Notes under the pieces: generated by a model
Told to the model about the DNA's origin: nothing
Databases searched by the model: none
What the model saw: only the letters and a program-made list of their open reading frames with translations
Shown: positions 43,507 through 54,043 of the stretch, piece after piece
Numbering within the stretch: the first letter of the stretch is position 1
Layout of the letters: each line of letters starts with the position of its first letter
Assembly (NCBI RefSeq): GCF_030695035.1
Contig: NZ_JAUYTT010000002.1
Span: forward strand, 119,645-183,644
Length of the DNA stretch: 64,000 nucleotides
From: Frigidibacter sp.
GTDB lineage: Bacteria > Pseudomonadota > Alphaproteobacteria > Rhodobacterales > Rhodobacteraceae
Direction: 5' to 3'
Position numbers and translations under genes: made by a program

Positions 43507-44465
43507 TATGCCCGCCCCCCGGCGCGATCCCTTGCGGTTTGCATCCCGCTCGACCCCTTGAGTAGCGCGGCGGCAACGCCGACGGCAATGGCCTGAGGGT
43601 GTTTTCCCAAGGCCGGATCGCCTATTGGGCAGGCAATGCGCAAAATCTGAGCATCGGCATGGCCAAGCCCGCGCAGCCGGCTGTGGAATCGGGCCCGCTT
43701 CGAGGCCGATCCGATCAGCCCCGCCGCGCCGAAGCCATGCCCCAGCAGCCGGTGGCACAGCTCAAGGTCCAGCTGATGCGAGAAGGTCAGGATCAGATGC
43801 TCCGCGTCCCCAGGCGCATGGGCCACAAGGTCAGCGGGGTTCGCCGCGACCAGTTGCGTCACCCCCGCCGGAATCACCTCCGGAAACCGCTCCGCCCCCG
43901 TATCCACCCAGGTGATCGCCAGGTCCGGCAGCGGCGCCAGCACCGAGACCAGCGCCCGGCCCACATGCCCCGCCCCCCAGATCCACAGCGCGCGTGCAGG
44001 CTGCGCCGCCCGTTCCACCAGCCAGCCGCCCTCCAGCAGCGGCAAGCGGGGCAGGGCGCCTTGCCCCCTCGCCCGCGCCAGCAACCGCGTCACCGCCAGC
44101 GGCATCGCGGATCCATCCAGCGCCCGCGCCACCAGCGGCCCGGCCCCAAGCTCCGCCAGCCGCGCCGCATCCAGCCGCTCAAAGGCCAGCGTCACGGCCC
44201 CGCCGCAGCACTGGCCAAGCGCCGGCCCCAGCGGCACCCGGCTCACCGCGCCGGCAGCGCCGCCGGCCAGAAGCTCGCGCGCCCGCAGCGTCGCCCGCCA
44301 TTCCAGCGTGCCGCCGCCGATGGTGCCCTCCTGCGCCGCTGCCCCCACCAGCATCTCGGCCCCAGCCTCGCGCGGCACCGACCCGGCCGCGCCCGCCACC
44401 AGCACCCGCACCAGCGGCCCCAGCCTTTCCACAGCTGCCGCAAGGGCTTGCACGTCAAAGCTCAT
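43506..44465 (-). CDS. xdhC: Xanthine dehydrogenase accessory protein XdhC
   Basis: This 319-residue chaperone binds molybdenum cofactor, protects it during sulfuration and inserts it into XdhB. It has the N-terminal XdhC domain (VRVLVAGAAGSVPREAGAEM, EGTIGGGTLEW, LGPALGQCCGGAVTLAFE with the adjacent cysteines). A Rossmann domain follows (LWIWGAGHVGRALVSVLAPL), ending with IGSASKRARFHSRL. ATG 44465 overlaps xdhB by four bases. Its position right after xdhB matches Rhodobacter capsulatus xdhABC. Confidence 0.95.
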   Translation of the reverse strand: MSFDVQALAAAVERLGPLVRVLVAGAAGSVPREAGAEMLVGAAAQEGTIGGGTLEWRATLRARELLAGGAAGAVSRVPLGPALGQCCGGAVTLAFERLDAARLAELGAGPLVARALDGSAMPLAVTRLLARARGQGALPRLPLLEGGWLVERAAQPARALWIWGAGHVGRALVSVLAPLPDLAITWVDTGAERFPEVIPAGVTQLVAANPADLVAHAPGDAEHLILTFSHQLDLELCHRLLGHGFGAAGLIGSASKRARFHSRLRGLGHADAQILRIACPIGDPALGKHPQAIAVGVAAALLKGSSGMQTARDRAGGRA

Positions 44466-46882
44466 GCGTGCCCCCGGGCCCGCGCCACCGCCGCCAGCAC
44501 ACGCTCGGGCGTGGCAGGCGCATCCAGCGCCGGATACTCGGGCCCGCAAGCCGCGCAGGCCGCCGACAGCGCCAGAAAGGCTGAAATGCCATGCATGAAC
44601 GGCGGCTCGCCCACGGCCTTCGACCGGTGAATGGTCTCCTCGCGGTTCGGATGCTGCCACAGCGCCACGTTGAACTGCCCCGGCCGGTCCGAACAGGCCG
44701 GGATCTTGTAGGTCGAGGGCGCATGGGTCCGCAGCCGCCCCTTGCCATCCCAGACCAGCTCCTCGGTCGTCAGCCAGCCCGCGCCCTGCACATAGCCGCC
44801 CTCGATCTGGCCCATATCCAGCGCCGGGTTCAGGCTGGCGCCGCAATCATGCAAGATGTCGGCGCGCAGGATCCGGTATTCCCCGGTCAGCGTGTCGATC
44901 ACCACCTCCGACACCGAGGCGCCATAGGCGAAGTAGAAGAACGGCCGCCCGAAGCCCTTCACCCGGTCCCAGGTGATCTTCGGCGTCGCATAGAACCCCG
45001 TCGCCGACAGGCTGACCCGCCCCTGATAACTCGCGGCCACCGCCTGCTCCCATGTCAGTTCCTCGATGCCGACAAAGACCTTGCCACCCGCAAAATGCAC
45101 CTCCGCCGCCGTGCCGCCGTGCTTTTCCGCGACAAACGCGGCGATCCGCCCCCGCAGCGTGTCACAAGCCGCCTTCACCGCCATCCCGTTAAGGTCAGCC
45201 CCCGAGGACGCCGCCGTGGCCGAGGTATTCGGCACCTTGCCGGTATCGGTCGCGGTGATGCGGATGCGGCTGTCGGCAATCCCGAAGGCCGCCGCTGCCA
45301 CCTGCGCCACCTTGCGATGCAGCCCTTGCCCCATCTCGGTGCCGCCATGGTTCAACTGCACCGAGCCGTCCTGATAGACATGCACCAGCGCCCCCGCCTG
45401 ATTGAGGTGGGTCAGCGTGAAGCTGATCCCGAACTTCACCGGCGTCAGCGCGATCCCCTTCTTCAGGATCGGATTTGTGCTGTTCCACGCGGCAATCGCC
45501 GCCTGCCTTGCGGCAAAATTGCTGGATTTCTGCAACTCTGCCGTCAGCCCATGCAGGACGAAATCTTCGACTTCCATCCCGTAAGGCGTTGTATTCGTTC
45601 TGGCGGAAATATCCCGGGGGGTCCGGGGGGCTGGCCCCCCGGCCTCCGCCGCCTCCGCCCCGCGCGAGGTCAGATCGCGATCCGCCCCCGTCACCTCCGG
45701 CTCATCCTGCGTCACCGCTCCGGGGCCGGCCTCCGTCTCGGCAGCCTCCGGATAGTAGTTCGCCCGCCGCACCGCCAGCGGATCAAGGCCGAGCGTATGG
45801 GCCACATGGTCCATCACCCGCTCCACCCCGATCATCCCCTGTGGCCCGCCAAAGCCGCGGAACGCCGTCGCGCTCTGGGTATTGGTGCGCAGCCGGTGGC
45901 TCTCGATCCGCACCGCGGGCAGCCAATAGGCATTGTCGGCATGCAGCATCGCCCGGTCCGCGACCGGCAGCGACAGGTCCATCGACCAGCCGCAGCGCAC
46001 CAGATGCGTCACTTCCAGCCCCAGAACCCGCCCCTCGGCATCCACCCCCGCGCGATAGCGGATGCGGAAATCATGGCGCTTGCCGGTGATCATCATGTCA
46101 TCGTCGCGGTCATAGCGCATCTTGCAGGGACGCCCGGTCCGCGCCGCCGCGACCGCGCAAGCGACAGCCAGCGCATTGCCCTGGCTCTCCTTGCCGCCAA
46201 AGCCGCCGCCCATCCGCCGCATCTCCACCCGCACGGCGTGCATCGGCAGGTCCAGCGCCTCGGCGACCTTGTGCTGGATCTCGGTCGGATGCTGGGTGGA
46301 GCTATACACCACCGCCCCATCCTCCTGCGGCAGCACCAGCGCCGCTTGCCCCTCCAGATAGAAATGCTCCTGCCCGCCGATCTCGAAGCTGCCCTCGACC
46401 ACCCGCGCCGCCCCGGCGATTGCCGCCGCCGCATCGCCCCGCGCCCAGATCACCGGCCCGCCCTCGAAGCGGCTCTCCGCCGCCAGCGCCTCGTCCACCG
46501 TCAGGATCGCCGGGCGCTCGTCATAGCTCACCCGCCCCAGCCGCGCCGCCCGCCGCGCCGCAAGATGGCTCTCTGCCACCACCACGAACACCGGCTGGCC
46601 AAGGTAATGCACCTCGCCCACTGCCAGCAGCGGCTCGTCATGCAGGCTGGGCGAGCAATCCGGCATCACCGTGAAATCCGCGGCGGAATAGACCGCAACC
46701 ACCCCCGGCGCGGCGCGCACCGCGTCCAGATCCATCGCCGTGATCGCGCCATGCGCGACCGTGGTCATGCCAAAGGCCAGATGCAGACACCCCGCCGGCA
46801 CCGGCAGGTCGTCGACATAGCGCGCCTGCCCGGTGACATGCAGCCCGGCGGATTCGTGCGGGAGGGAGGAGGCCACGCTCAT
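44462..46882 (-). CDS. xdhB: Xanthine dehydrogenase molybdenum subunit XdhB (with repeat-derived insert)
   Basis: This 806-residue subunit holds the molybdenum cofactor and oxidises hypoxanthine and xanthine. The substrate residues known in Rhodobacter capsulatus XdhB as E232, R310 and E730 are found here as E232 (GFGGKES), R310 ([11 protein letters not shown]) and E759 (KAVGEPPF). They show that this is a true xanthine dehydrogenase and that about 29 residues are gained between R310 and the catalytic Glu. The gain is a Glu/Ala/Gly/Pro-rich stretch at about 379-428, between NYYP and [11 protein letters not shown]. Its second half is encoded by a palindromic intergenic-type repeat. The start overlaps xdhA by four bases. 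Confidence 0.96.
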   Translation of the reverse strand: MSVASSLPHESAGLHVTGQARYVDDLPVPAGCLHLAFGMTTVAHGAITAMDLDAVRAAPGVVAVYSAADFTVMPDCSPSLHDEPLLAVGEVHYLGQPVFVVVAESHLAARRAARLGRVSYDERPAILTVDEALAAESRFEGGPVIWARGDAAAAIAGAARVVEGSFEIGGQEHFYLEGQAALVLPQEDGAVVYSSTQHPTEIQHKVAEALDLPMHAVRVEMRRMGGGFGGKESQGNALAVACAVAAARTGRPCKMRYDRDDDMMITGKRHDFRIRYRAGVDAEGRVLGLEVTHLVRCGWSMDLSLPVADRAMLHADNAYWLPAVRIESHRLRTNTQSATAFRGFGGPQGMIGVERVMDHVAHTLGLDPLAVRRANYYPEAAETEAGPGAVTQDEPEVTGADRDLTSRGAEAAEAGGPAPRTPRDISARTNTTPYGMEVEDFVLHGLTAELQKSSNFAARQAAIAAWNSTNPILKKGIALTPVKFGISFTLTHLNQAGALVHVYQDGSVQLNHGGTEMGQGLHRKVAQVAAAAFGIADSRIRITATDTGKVPNTSATAASSGADLNGMAVKAACDTLRGRIAAFVAEKHGGTAAEVHFAGGKVFVGIEELTWEQAVAASYQGRVSLSATGFYATPKITWDRVKGFGRPFFYFAYGASVSEVVIDTLTGEYRILRADILHDCGASLNPALDMGQIEGGYVQGAGWLTTEELVWDGKGRLRTHAPSTYKIPACSDRPGQFNVALWQHPNREETIHRSKAVGEPPFMHGISAFLALSAACAACGPEYPALDAPATPERVLAAVARARGHA
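45604..45648 (+). repeat. AAATATCC palindromic repeat, copy 3, inside xdhB in frame
   Basis: AAATATCC (45607-45614) is followed by CGGGGGG and a stem CCGGGGGG/CCCCCCGG (45623-45630, 45635-45642) with loop CTGG. This is the same order of words as the intergenic copies at 53.5 and 57.4 kb. On the coding strand it contributes the residues around [15 protein letters not shown] (about 414-428 of XdhB) without a frameshift or stop codon. Confidence 0.85.
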
Positions 46883-48240
46883 GCCCGCACCTCCAGCACC
46901 GACACCGCATCGCCGGAGAGGTCATGGAAATACCGCAGCAACAGGTTCTGTGCGGCTGCCAGCCGATACCCCGCACTCGCCCGCATATCGCTCAGCGGTG
47001 CGAAGTCCGCGCCAAAGGCGGGCAGGGCAGCCTCCAGCGTCTCAAGGCTCCAGTCCCGCCCGACCAAGGCCGCTTCCACCGCCGCAGCCCGCTTCGGCAC
47101 CCCTGCCATGCCGCCAAAGGCAATCCGGGCGCTTGTGATTTTCCCACCTTCCCGGACCAGATTGAAGCAGCCGCAGACCGCGGAAATATCCTGATCGAAC
47201 CTTTTCGACAGTTTGTAGCAGCGCAGCCCCGGCGCAGCCTCCGGCACCGTCACCGCCTCCACGAACTCCCCCGGCAGCCGGTCCTGCTTGCGGTAGTCCA
47301 GGAAGAATGCCTCCAGCGGCATCTGCCGCCGGTCTTCCCCCCGCCGCAGATGCAACACCGCCCCCATCGCAATCAGCGCGGGCGGGGCATCCCCAATCGG
47401 CGAGCCGTTGGCGATATTGCCGCCGATGGTCGCCGCCCCCCGGATCTGCTCGCTGGCAAAGCGGCGCAGCAGCTCGGCAAAGGCCGGGTGCGGCCCCTCC
47501 ATCGCCTCGCGCAATGCCGCAATCGTCACCCCCGCGCCGATGCGCAGCCCGCCCGGCACAGCCTCAATGACCTGCAAATCCCGCGCCGCATGCAAAAACG
47601 CCACCGGCCCCAGCGGCCGCAGCTCTTTCGTCACCCACAGCCCCACATCCGTGGCCCCGGCGATCAGCGTTCCCTCCGGATGCTCCAGACACCAGGCCGC
47701 CAGCGCATCGCTGCTGGCGGGCGCGTAGGGCGCAGGCCCCTCCGCCCCGAACTCATCCCGCATCCACTCCGGCACCGCCTCCGCTTCGGCAGCCTCCGCC
47801 GCACGGATGATCGGCGCATAGCCGGTGCAGCGGCAGAGGTTCCCCGCCAGCACATCGTCATGATCGTGGCGCCCGTTCAGGTGCCCCACTGCCATCGAGG
47901 CAACGAACCCCGGCGTGCAGAACCCGCACTGGCTGCCGTGGTGATCGACGAGTCCCTGCTGCACCGGATGCAGCGCGCCGCCGGGCCCCGCAATCCCCTC
48001 CACCGTGCGCACCGCGCGGCCATGCAGTTGCGGCAGCAGCAGGATGCAGGCGTTCAGCGCCCGTACCCCGGAGCCGTCCGTCACCATCACCGTGCAGGCC
48101 CCGCAATCGCCTTCGTTGCAGCCCTCCTTGGTGCCTTTCAGCCCGCGATCCTCTCGCAGCCAGTCCAGCAAGGTGCGCGCAGGATCCGCGGCCGAGGCCC
48201 GGACCGGCGTTCCGTTCAGCAGAAACGCGATCTCCGTCAT
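46879..48240 (-). CDS. xdhA: Xanthine dehydrogenase Fe-S/FAD subunit XdhA
   Basis: This 453-residue subunit passes electrons from the molybdenum site to NAD+. It carries two [2Fe-2S] sites: CNEGDCGAC with a further Cys in NACILLLP, and CGFCTPG with NLCRCTGY. An FAD domain follows ([12 protein letters not shown], the [17 protein letters not shown] loop) and then a CO-dehydrogenase flavoprotein C-terminal domain. ATG 48240 gives the conserved [10 protein letters not shown] start. It heads the operon xdhA-xdhB-xdhC-importer, and its promoter must lie in the 173-base divergent gap with dnaE. Confidence 0.96.
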   Translation of the reverse strand: MTEIAFLLNGTPVRASAADPARTLLDWLREDRGLKGTKEGCNEGDCGACTVMVTDGSGVRALNACILLLPQLHGRAVRTVEGIAGPGGALHPVQQGLVDHHGSQCGFCTPGFVASMAVGHLNGRHDHDDVLAGNLCRCTGYAPIIRAAEAAEAEAVPEWMRDEFGAEGPAPYAPASSDALAAWCLEHPEGTLIAGATDVGLWVTKELRPLGPVAFLHAARDLQVIEAVPGGLRIGAGVTIAALREAMEGPHPAFAELLRRFASEQIRGAATIGGNIANGSPIGDAPPALIAMGAVLHLRRGEDRRQMPLEAFFLDYRKQDRLPGEFVEAVTVPEAAPGLRCYKLSKRFDQDISAVCGCFNLVREGGKITSARIAFGGMAGVPKRAAAVEAALVGRDWSLETLEAALPAFGADFAPLSDMRASAGYRLAAAQNLLLRYFHDLSGDAVSVLEVRA

Positions 48241-48413
48241 TCGTGAAAAACCTGCCGCTGTCTCCATGGCTTGGGCTGTGGCGCGCCCGCCCGATGCGGC
48301 GGAAAGCGGGGCGCGCGCCCTGTTCGCTGCCTTGCACAAAATCGCGGGGGGCGGCGGTTGGCAAGCGTTTTCGCGGCCTTCCGCCCGGCGCGCCCAAAGG
48401 CTAGGCTGGCCGG

Positions 48414-51400
48414 ATGACCAAAGCCCCCCGATTCATCCATCTGCGCGTCCATACCGAATATTCGCTGCTGGAAGGCGCGGTGCCGGTCAAGAAGCTGATC
48501 GCCGCCGCCACCAGCATGGCGATGCCCGCCGTGGCGGTGACCGACACCAACAACCTGTTCGCCGCGCTGGAGTTTTCGGTGCTGGCCAAGGGCGCGGGGC
48601 TGCAGCCCATCGTCGGCTGCCAGGTCGATCTGGCCTATGATCCGCCGCAGCCGGGCGAACGCCCGCGCCGCCCGGCTCCTGTGGTGCTGTTGGCGCAAAC
48701 CGAGGCCGGGTACCGGAACCTGATGAAGCTGAACAGCCGGCTCTACCTCGACAAGACGGGTGAGCTGCCGCAGCTGACCCCGGGCCAGCTGGAGGCTCAT
48801 GCCGAGGGGCTGATCTGCCTCTCGGGCGGCCCCGATGGCCCCATCGGCCGCCTGCTGCAGGCTGGCCAGCAGGTCAAGGCCGAGGCTTTCATGGCGCGGC
48901 TGGCGGCGATCTATCCCGGCCGCCTTTATGTCGAACTCCAACGCCACCCCGGCGAGGGCGGCCAACTGCCCGAGGCGGAACGGCTGACAGAGCGTGGCCA
49001 TGTCGAGATGGCCTATGCGATGGGCCTGCCGCTGGTCGCCACCAACGATGTCTACTTCCCCAAGGCCTCGATGTACGAGGCGCATGACGCGCTGATCTGC
49101 ATCGCCGATGGCGCCTATGTCGACCAGCAGGAGCCCCGCCGCCGCCTGACCCCGCAGCATTACCTGAAAACGCCGGACGAGATGGCGGCGCTCTTTGCCG
49201 ACCTGCCCGAGGCGCTGGAGAGCACAGTCGAAATCGCCCGCCGCTGCGCCTTCGCGGTCAAGAAGCACCCGCCGATCCTGCCGCGCTTCGCCGATGACGA
49301 GGTCGAGGAACTGCGCCGCCAGGCCCGCGAAGGCCTCGCCGCCCGCCTCGCCGTGATCCCGCATTCGGTGCCGGTGCCGGAGTATGAGGCGCGGCTGGAA
49401 TTCGAGCTGGGGATCATCGAGCAGATGGGCTTCCCCGGCTACTTCCTGATCGTGGCCGATTTCATCAAATGGGCCAAGGTTGAGGGCATCCCCGTCGGCC
49501 CCGGCCGGGGTTCGGGCGCGGGCAGCCTCGTCGCCTATGCGCTGACCATCACCGACCTCGACCCCCTGCGCTACTCGCTGCTGTTCGAGCGGTTCCTGAA
49601 CCCCGAGCGGGTCTCGATGCCCGACTTCGACATCGACTTCTGCATGGACCGCCGCGAAGAGGTGATCCGCTATGTGCAGGGCAAATACGGGCGCGAGAAG
49701 GTGGGCCAGATCATCACCTTCGGTGCCCTCCTGTCCAAGGCTGCAGTGCGCGACGTGGGACGCGTGCTGCAGATGTCCTATGGCCAGGTGGACCGGCTGT
49801 CGAAGATGATCCCGGTCGAAGGCGTCAAGCCCGTCAGCATCGAAAAGGCGCTGGCCGACGAGCCGCGCCTGCGCGAGGCGGCGAAGGCCGAAGAGGTGGT
49901 CGCCCGCCTGCTGGACTACGCCAAGGCTGTCGAGGGCCTGCTGCGCAACGCCTCCACCCATGCCGCCGGCGTGGTGATCGGCGACCGCCCCTTGGACGAT
50001 CTGGTGCCGCTCTACCAGGATCCCCGCTCCGACATGCCCGCCACCCAGTTCAACATGAAATGGGTCGAAGCCGCTGGCCTCGTGAAGTTCGACTTCCTCG
50101 GCCTGAAGACGCTGACGGTGATCCGCAACGCCATCGACCTGATCCTCGGCGGCGGCGGCCAGCTGCATATCGCCGCGGATGGCCGCAAGCTCTATGACCC
50201 GGCCCCCGGCGCCGAGAATGACATCGGCCACATCCCACTCGATGACGTCCCCAGCTATGAGCTTTACGCCGCCGCCCGCACCGTCGCCGTGTTCCAGGTG
50301 GAAAGCTCCGGCATGATGGACGCTCTGCGCCGCATGAAGCCCACCTGTATCGAGGATATCGTGGCGCTGGTGGCCCTCTACCGTCCCGGCCCGATGGAGA
50401 ATATCCCGACCTATTGCGACGTGAAGAACGGCGCCAAGGCGCTGGAATCCATCCACCCCACCATCGATTCCATCCTCGCCGAGACGCAGGGCATCATCGT
50501 CTACCAGGAACAGGTGATGCAGATCGCGCAGGTCATGGCCGGCTACAGCCTCGGCGGTGCCGACCTGCTGCGCCGCGCCATGGGCAAGAAGATCGCCGAG
50601 GAGATGGCGAAAGAACGCCCCAAGTTCATCAACGGCGCCAAGGCCACCCATAATGTCGACGCGAAGAAGGCCGGCGAGGTCTTTGACCTCTTGGAGAAAT
50701 TCGCCAATTACGGCTTCAACAAATCCCACGCCGCCGCCTATGCGGTGGTCAGCTACCAGACCGCCTGGCTGAAGGCCAACCACCCGGTCGAATTCATGGC
50801 CGCGGTGATGAACTGCGATATCCACCTGACCGACAAGCTCGCGATCTACAAGCGCGAGGTGGACCGGATGGGCATCACCACCGAGCCGCCCTGCGTCAAC
50901 CGCAGCCTCGCCACCTTCGCCGTGTCGGAAGGCCGCATCCTCTATGCCCTCGGCGCGCTCAAGAATGTCGGCGTCGAGGCGATGAAGATGATCGTCGACG
51001 CCCGCCAAGGTCGCCCCTATGCCAGCCTCTTCGACCTCGCCCGCCGGGTGGACCTCAAGCGCGTCGGCAAGCGCTCGCTCGAAATGCTCGCCCGCGCCGG
51101 CGCCTTCGACCGGCTCGACCCCAACCGCCGCCGGGTCTTCGACAGCCTCGACGCGCTCGCCAGCTATTCCGCCGCGGTGCATGAGGCCGCGTCCTCCGCC
51201 CAGGTCTCGCTCTTCGGGGCAGGGGGGGACGATCTGCCCGAACCGCGCCTCGCCCCCGGCGATGACTGGCTGCCGGTGGAGCGGCTGGCGCAGGAACACG
51301 GCGCCGTCGGCTTCTACCTCTCCGGCCACCCGCTCGACGATTACATGCCCGCGCTCAAGCGCCAGAAGGTGATGACGCTGACGGAACTCACCCACGCCGC

Positions 51401-51920
51401 GCGGGGCGGCCCGCTGGTCGCCAAGCTCGCCGGCAACGTCTCCTCGCGGCAGGAACGCAAGTCCGCCAAGGGCAATCGCTTCGCTTTCGTCCAGCTCTCG
51501 GACCCGACCGGGCTTTATGAGGTCACCGTCTTCTCCGACACGCTGGAGGCCGCGCGCCAGTACCTAGAACCCGGCCTCGCCGTGGTGCTGACGGTCGAGG
51601 CGACGCTGGAGGGCGAGACGCTGAAGCTGCTGGCCCGCGGCGCGCAACCCGTCGATGCCGTCGCGGCAGAGGCGGGCAGCTCGGGCCTGCGCATCCATCT
51701 GGGGGCAGAGGCCGCCATCGCCTCCGTCGCCGCCCTCTTCGACCGTATCAAGAACGATCCCAAAACCCGCAGCGCCCGCGGCCCGGTCAGCTTCTGCGTC
51801 ACCGATCCGGAAACGGGGGCCGAGGTGGAAATCACCCTGCCGGGCCAGATGCCGGTCAACCCGCAGATCAAGGGTGCGCTGAAGGCCATCGGCGGCGTGG
51901 TGGCGGTGGAGGAGATCTAG
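48414..51920 (+). CDS. dnaE: DNA polymerase III subunit alpha
   Basis: This 1168-residue C-family replicative polymerase begins with a PHP domain ([19 protein letters not shown]). The catalytic aspartates lie in [15 protein letters not shown] at about 403-417. The palm and finger motifs [16 protein letters not shown] and [20 protein letters not shown] are intact, and an OB-fold domain follows near 1000-1080 ([20 protein letters not shown]). Length is normal for a single-copy alphaproteobacterial DnaE and no intein is present. It overlaps the convergent AbrB-type gene by four bases (CTAG). Confidence 0.98.
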   Translation: MTKAPRFIHLRVHTEYSLLEGAVPVKKLIAAATSMAMPAVAVTDTNNLFAALEFSVLAKGAGLQPIVGCQVDLAYDPPQPGERPRRPAPVVLLAQTEAGYRNLMKLNSRLYLDKTGELPQLTPGQLEAHAEGLICLSGGPDGPIGRLLQAGQQVKAEAFMARLAAIYPGRLYVELQRHPGEGGQLPEAERLTERGHVEMAYAMGLPLVATNDVYFPKASMYEAHDALICIADGAYVDQQEPRRRLTPQHYLKTPDEMAALFADLPEALESTVEIARRCAFAVKKHPPILPRFADDEVEELRRQAREGLAARLAVIPHSVPVPEYEARLEFELGIIEQMGFPGYFLIVADFIKWAKVEGIPVGPGRGSGAGSLVAYALTITDLDPLRYSLLFERFLNPERVSMPDFDIDFCMDRREEVIRYVQGKYGREKVGQIITFGALLSKAAVRDVGRVLQMSYGQVDRLSKMIPVEGVKPVSIEKALADEPRLREAAKAEEVVARLLDYAKAVEGLLRNASTHAAGVVIGDRPLDDLVPLYQDPRSDMPATQFNMKWVEAAGLVKFDFLGLKTLTVIRNAIDLILGGGGQLHIAADGRKLYDPAPGAENDIGHIPLDDVPSYELYAAARTVAVFQVESSGMMDALRRMKPTCIEDIVALVALYRPGPMENIPTYCDVKNGAKALESIHPTIDSILAETQGIIVYQEQVMQIAQVMAGYSLGGADLLRRAMGKKIAEEMAKERPKFINGAKATHNVDAKKAGEVFDLLEKFANYGFNKSHAAAYAVVSYQTAWLKANHPVEFMAAVMNCDIHLTDKLAIYKREVDRMGITTEPPCVNRSLATFAVSEGRILYALGALKNVGVEAMKMIVDARQGRPYASLFDLARRVDLKRVGKRSLEMLARAGAFDRLDPNRRRVFDSLDALASYSAAVHEAASSAQVSLFGAGGDDLPEPRLAPGDDWLPVERLAQEHGAVGFYLSGHPLDDYMPALKRQKVMTLTELTHAARGGPLVAKLAGNVSSRQERKSAKGNRFAFVQLSDPTGLYEVTVFSDTLEAARQYLEPGLAVVLTVEATLEGETLKLLARGAQPVDAVAAEAGSSGLRIHLGAEAAIASVAALFDRIKNDPKTRSARGPVSFCVTDPETGAEVEITLPGQMPVNPQIKGALKAIGGVVAVEEI

Positions 51921-52999
51921 GGCTTCTTCAGCCGCCGCGAAAACACCTGCGCCACCGTCACCGCCAGCACGATCCGCAGCACATGATGCGCGGTGACGTA
52001 CAGCACGCTCACCTGCAGCGACAGCGCGATCAGGCTCATCTCGGCCAGCCCGCCCGGCGCAAAGGCCAGGAACACCGCCGAGCGCGGCTCATGCACCAGT
52101 GGCGCCAGCCCCACCGCGATCAGCCCTGCCAGCGCCATGGTCAGCGCCACGTTCAGGGATGCCAGCCGCAGCGCCACCACAAAGGCCCGCGGCGCCACCC
52201 CGGCGAAGCGCACCCCCAGCGTGGTGCCGATCACCACCTGCGTCGCCCCGATCAGCCAGCCCGGCGGCAGCGCCGCGGTCAGCCCGCTCAGATGCGCCGC
52301 CCCGGACAGCAGCAGCGGCCCGGTGATGATCCCCGCCGGAATCCGCGTCCGCCGCCCCAGCACCGCGCCGATCACTCCCGCCGCCAGCAGGATCACCACA
52401 TCCCTCAGTCCCGGCACCTCGCGCGCCCCCATGCTGGCGCCCCCCGCCGAGCCCACCGCATGGCCGGTCATCCAGGCAAAGAAGATCGGCACCAGCACGA
52501 TGGTCAGGATCAGCCGCATGAATTGCAGCATGGTCAGCATCGGCACATCGGCGCCCATCTCCTCGCCCATCTGCACCGTCTCCATCAGCCCGCCCGGGGC
52601 GGTGCCGAAGAAGGCCGTCACCGGGTCCAGCTGCCCGGTGGCGCTCAGCGCCTTGAAGCCCATCCAATGCGCCGCCGGAATGAACAGCGCCAACGCCACC
52701 AGCGACGGCCACCAAAGCGCCGCCTCGCGCAGGATGTCAGGCGTAAAGGCGCCGCCGATGGCCACCCCGATCACCGGCACGAAGACCAGCCGCACATCCT
52801 GCGGCAGCGCCGGCAAGCGCCCGGCCAGCTTCACCCCAAAGACCGAGGCCGCGCCCACCGCGAGCAGCGATCCCAGCAGCAAGGCCAGCGGCACATGCAG
52901 CGCCCGCGCCACCAGCCCCCCCGCGGTCCCAAGTGCCAGCGTCAGCAACACGGTCGGCAGATGCACCTCGGTGCGTCCGATCTGGAAGGTCAGGGGCAT
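51917..52999 (-). CDS. AbrB family membrane protein (putative ammonia monooxygenase family)
   Basis: This 360-residue polytopic protein has two repeated AbrB-type membrane domains: VHVP-like VARALHVPLALLLGSLLAVG and FGTAPGGLMETVQMGEEMG in the first, FLAFAPGGLAEMSLIAL in the second. The APGGLxEM motif in both halves is characteristic of the AbrB/COG3180 family. Its members have been called ammonia monooxygenases or regulators without firm evidence. No enzymatic motif is visible, so transport is likelier. ATG 52999 was chosen over an upstream in-frame start. Confidence 0.87.
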   Translation of the reverse strand: MPLTFQIGRTEVHLPTVLLTLALGTAGGLVARALHVPLALLLGSLLAVGAASVFGVKLAGRLPALPQDVRLVFVPVIGVAIGGAFTPDILREAALWWPSLVALALFIPAAHWMGFKALSATGQLDPVTAFFGTAPGGLMETVQMGEEMGADVPMLTMLQFMRLILTIVLVPIFFAWMTGHAVGSAGGASMGAREVPGLRDVVILLAAGVIGAVLGRRTRIPAGIITGPLLLSGAAHLSGLTAALPPGWLIGATQVVIGTTLGVRFAGVAPRAFVVALRLASLNVALTMALAGLIAVGLAPLVHEPRSAVFLAFAPGGLAEMSLIALSLQVSVLYVTAHHVLRIVLAVTVAQVFSRRLKKP

Positions 53000-53473
53000 T
53001 GGCGCACTCGGGGTCAGCTGCGTCGAGGGGAAAGAAGGAAGGCTGCGACAGCCTGCCGCGGTTGTGGCACCTCCCCCGGGCCGGTGCAACCCGGCGGGTG
53101 GGAGGGGCTCTGGCTCTCCGGCGCGCGCTCAAACCCGCACGCACCCTCCCTTGCCCGGAACAAGGCGCTTCAGCGCCGCCGGGCCCGGCCGAGGTTGCGC
53201 GTCTGTTGGCCGGGCGTTCTTCGCGGAAACCTTCCACCGGAAGATTTCTTGTCGCTCATTACCCCCTCGGGCGGGCGCTCCTCACGGTTCCGCCTAGAAC
53301 CACGGTGGAGGTAGGCCGTACCATAAAGTGCCTGGAACCGCCCTTGCTCGCCCACCCGGCGGACGGGGGTTGCCCTTTGTCAGCACAAGCCAGGAGCATG
53401 TGATTCCGCGCCAAAGCCCCTCGCTCGCGCGCTGAGGGGAAGCAAAGCAGCCATGACCGGCCCGTGCCCCTTC
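53000..53473. other. 474-base structured intergenic region without a recognised gene
   Basis: Strong inverted repeats dominate. CCTCCC with GGGAGG and CCGGG with CCCGG nest around 53068-53105. GGCGC-TTCA-GCGCC lies at 53164-53177. A seven-base closing stem CGGTTCC/GGAACCG (53285-53291, 53334-53340) encloses smaller stems. I found no tRNA, RNase P, SRP, tmRNA or riboswitch consensus. A small basic ORF lies on the minus strand at 53170-53259, with the 53285-53340 stem as a possible leader. Confidence 0.5.
53170..53259 (-). CDS. Candidate 29-residue basic small protein
   Basis: An ATG preceded by GAGGGGG opens a 29-codon frame reading MSDKKSSGGRFPRR followed by TPGQQTRNLGRARRR, then TGA. The peptide is 38 percent Arg/Lys and would be highly charged. 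A structured element (53285-53340) lies in the leader position, and a GGCGC/GCGCC hairpin spans the stop codon. I do not recognise a family. In GC-rich DNA short open frames arise by chance, so this is a low-confidence call. Confidence 0.25.
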   Translation of the reverse strand: MSDKKSSGGRFPRRTPGQQTRNLGRARRR

Positions 53474-53534
53474 CGCTTTTTGCTGGGATAAATATCCTCA
53501 GGGGGTCCGGGGGGCAGAAAGCCCCCCGGCTTCC
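53474..53534 (+). repeat. AAATATCC palindromic repeat, copy 4
   Basis: AAATATCC (53490-53497) precedes a nine-pair stem CCGGGGGGC/GCCCCCCGG (53507-53515, 53521-53529) with loop AGAAA. A run of Ts (53477-53482) lies on its left side, so on the minus strand there is an A-run. Confidence 0.85.
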
Positions 53535-53584
53535 GCCCCCCAAGGCGCCCCGCTCACCCGGCCCGCACCCGCGCCGCTCCCCCT

Positions 53585-53676
53585 TCGTTTTGGTCTAAAT
53601 ATCCTCGGGGGGCGCGGGGGGCAGAAGGCCCCCCGCTTTCTTTCGCCTCATAGGGGCAGAAGGCCCCCGCCGTCGC
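53585..53676 (+). repeat. AAATATCC palindromic repeat, copy 5 (with partial second unit)
   Basis: AAATATCC (53597-53604) precedes a stem GCGGGGGGC/GCCCCCCGC (53614-53622, 53628-53636) with loop AGAAG. A shorter second unit AGGGGC-AGAAG-GCCCCC follows near 53652-53668, as in copy 2. It lies in the 3' region of slyX, about 110 bases from copy 4. Confidence 0.85.
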
Positions 53677-53689
53677 CAAGGACGCGTCC

Positions 53690-53914
53690 TCACCAATGCG
53701 GCGGCCGCTGATCCGCCAGCGGGATCGTCCCGCCGCCCTCGGTCTCGCGCTCCGCCTCGCGCTGCATCAGCATCGCCACGCGGCGCGTCAGCACATCGAT
53801 CTCGCGCTGCTGGCGCGCGACCACTTCCGAGAGCTCGTCCACTGCGCGGCTCAGATGCGCAATCGCCTCTTCGCTGGCCTGCAGCCTCGGTTCCATCACC
53901 ATCCCGGCCCCCAT
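53690..53914 (-). CDS. slyX: SlyX family protein
   Basis: This 74-residue coiled-coil protein has an uninterrupted heptad-like stretch ([21 protein letters not shown], then [20 protein letters not shown]) and ends in QRPPHW, matching the PPHY/PPHW end of SlyX. SlyX function is unknown. The start is uncertain among three close ATGs (53914, 53902, 53896). It is divergent from hisS and separated from it by 129 bases that include a relatively AT-rich stretch (53930-53975). Confidence 0.85.
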   Translation of the reverse strand: MGAGMVMEPRLQASEEAIAHLSRAVDELSEVVARQQREIDVLTRRVAMLMQREAERETEGGGTIPLADQRPPHW

Positions 53915-54043
53915 GTCGTACTGTTTCACTTTACATATGGTATCCGCATGGTTTCTGCATGCTTTCCATATCGCCCGCAAACCCTCGCCGCTTGTCCCGC
54001 GCCCGCCCATCCGCTACACCCCCGCCCGACAGCAAGCGAGGCG

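Noticed and set aside
48237..51395. A 1052-codon open frame antisense to dnaE
   Set aside because: It is a His/Gly/Ala/Asp-rich shadow produced by GC-rich codon structure. It has no domain motifs, while the plus strand encodes an intact DnaE.
53068..53110. Cobalamin-riboswitch-like words GGTGCAACCCGG in the 53 kb gap
   Set aside because: The flanking conserved core and pairing order are absent, and no B12 gene follows on either strand.
53000..53690. RNase P RNA, SRP RNA or tmRNA in the long gap
   Set aside because: The universally conserved words (for example GAGGAAAGTCCGG for RNase P) are not present on either strand.
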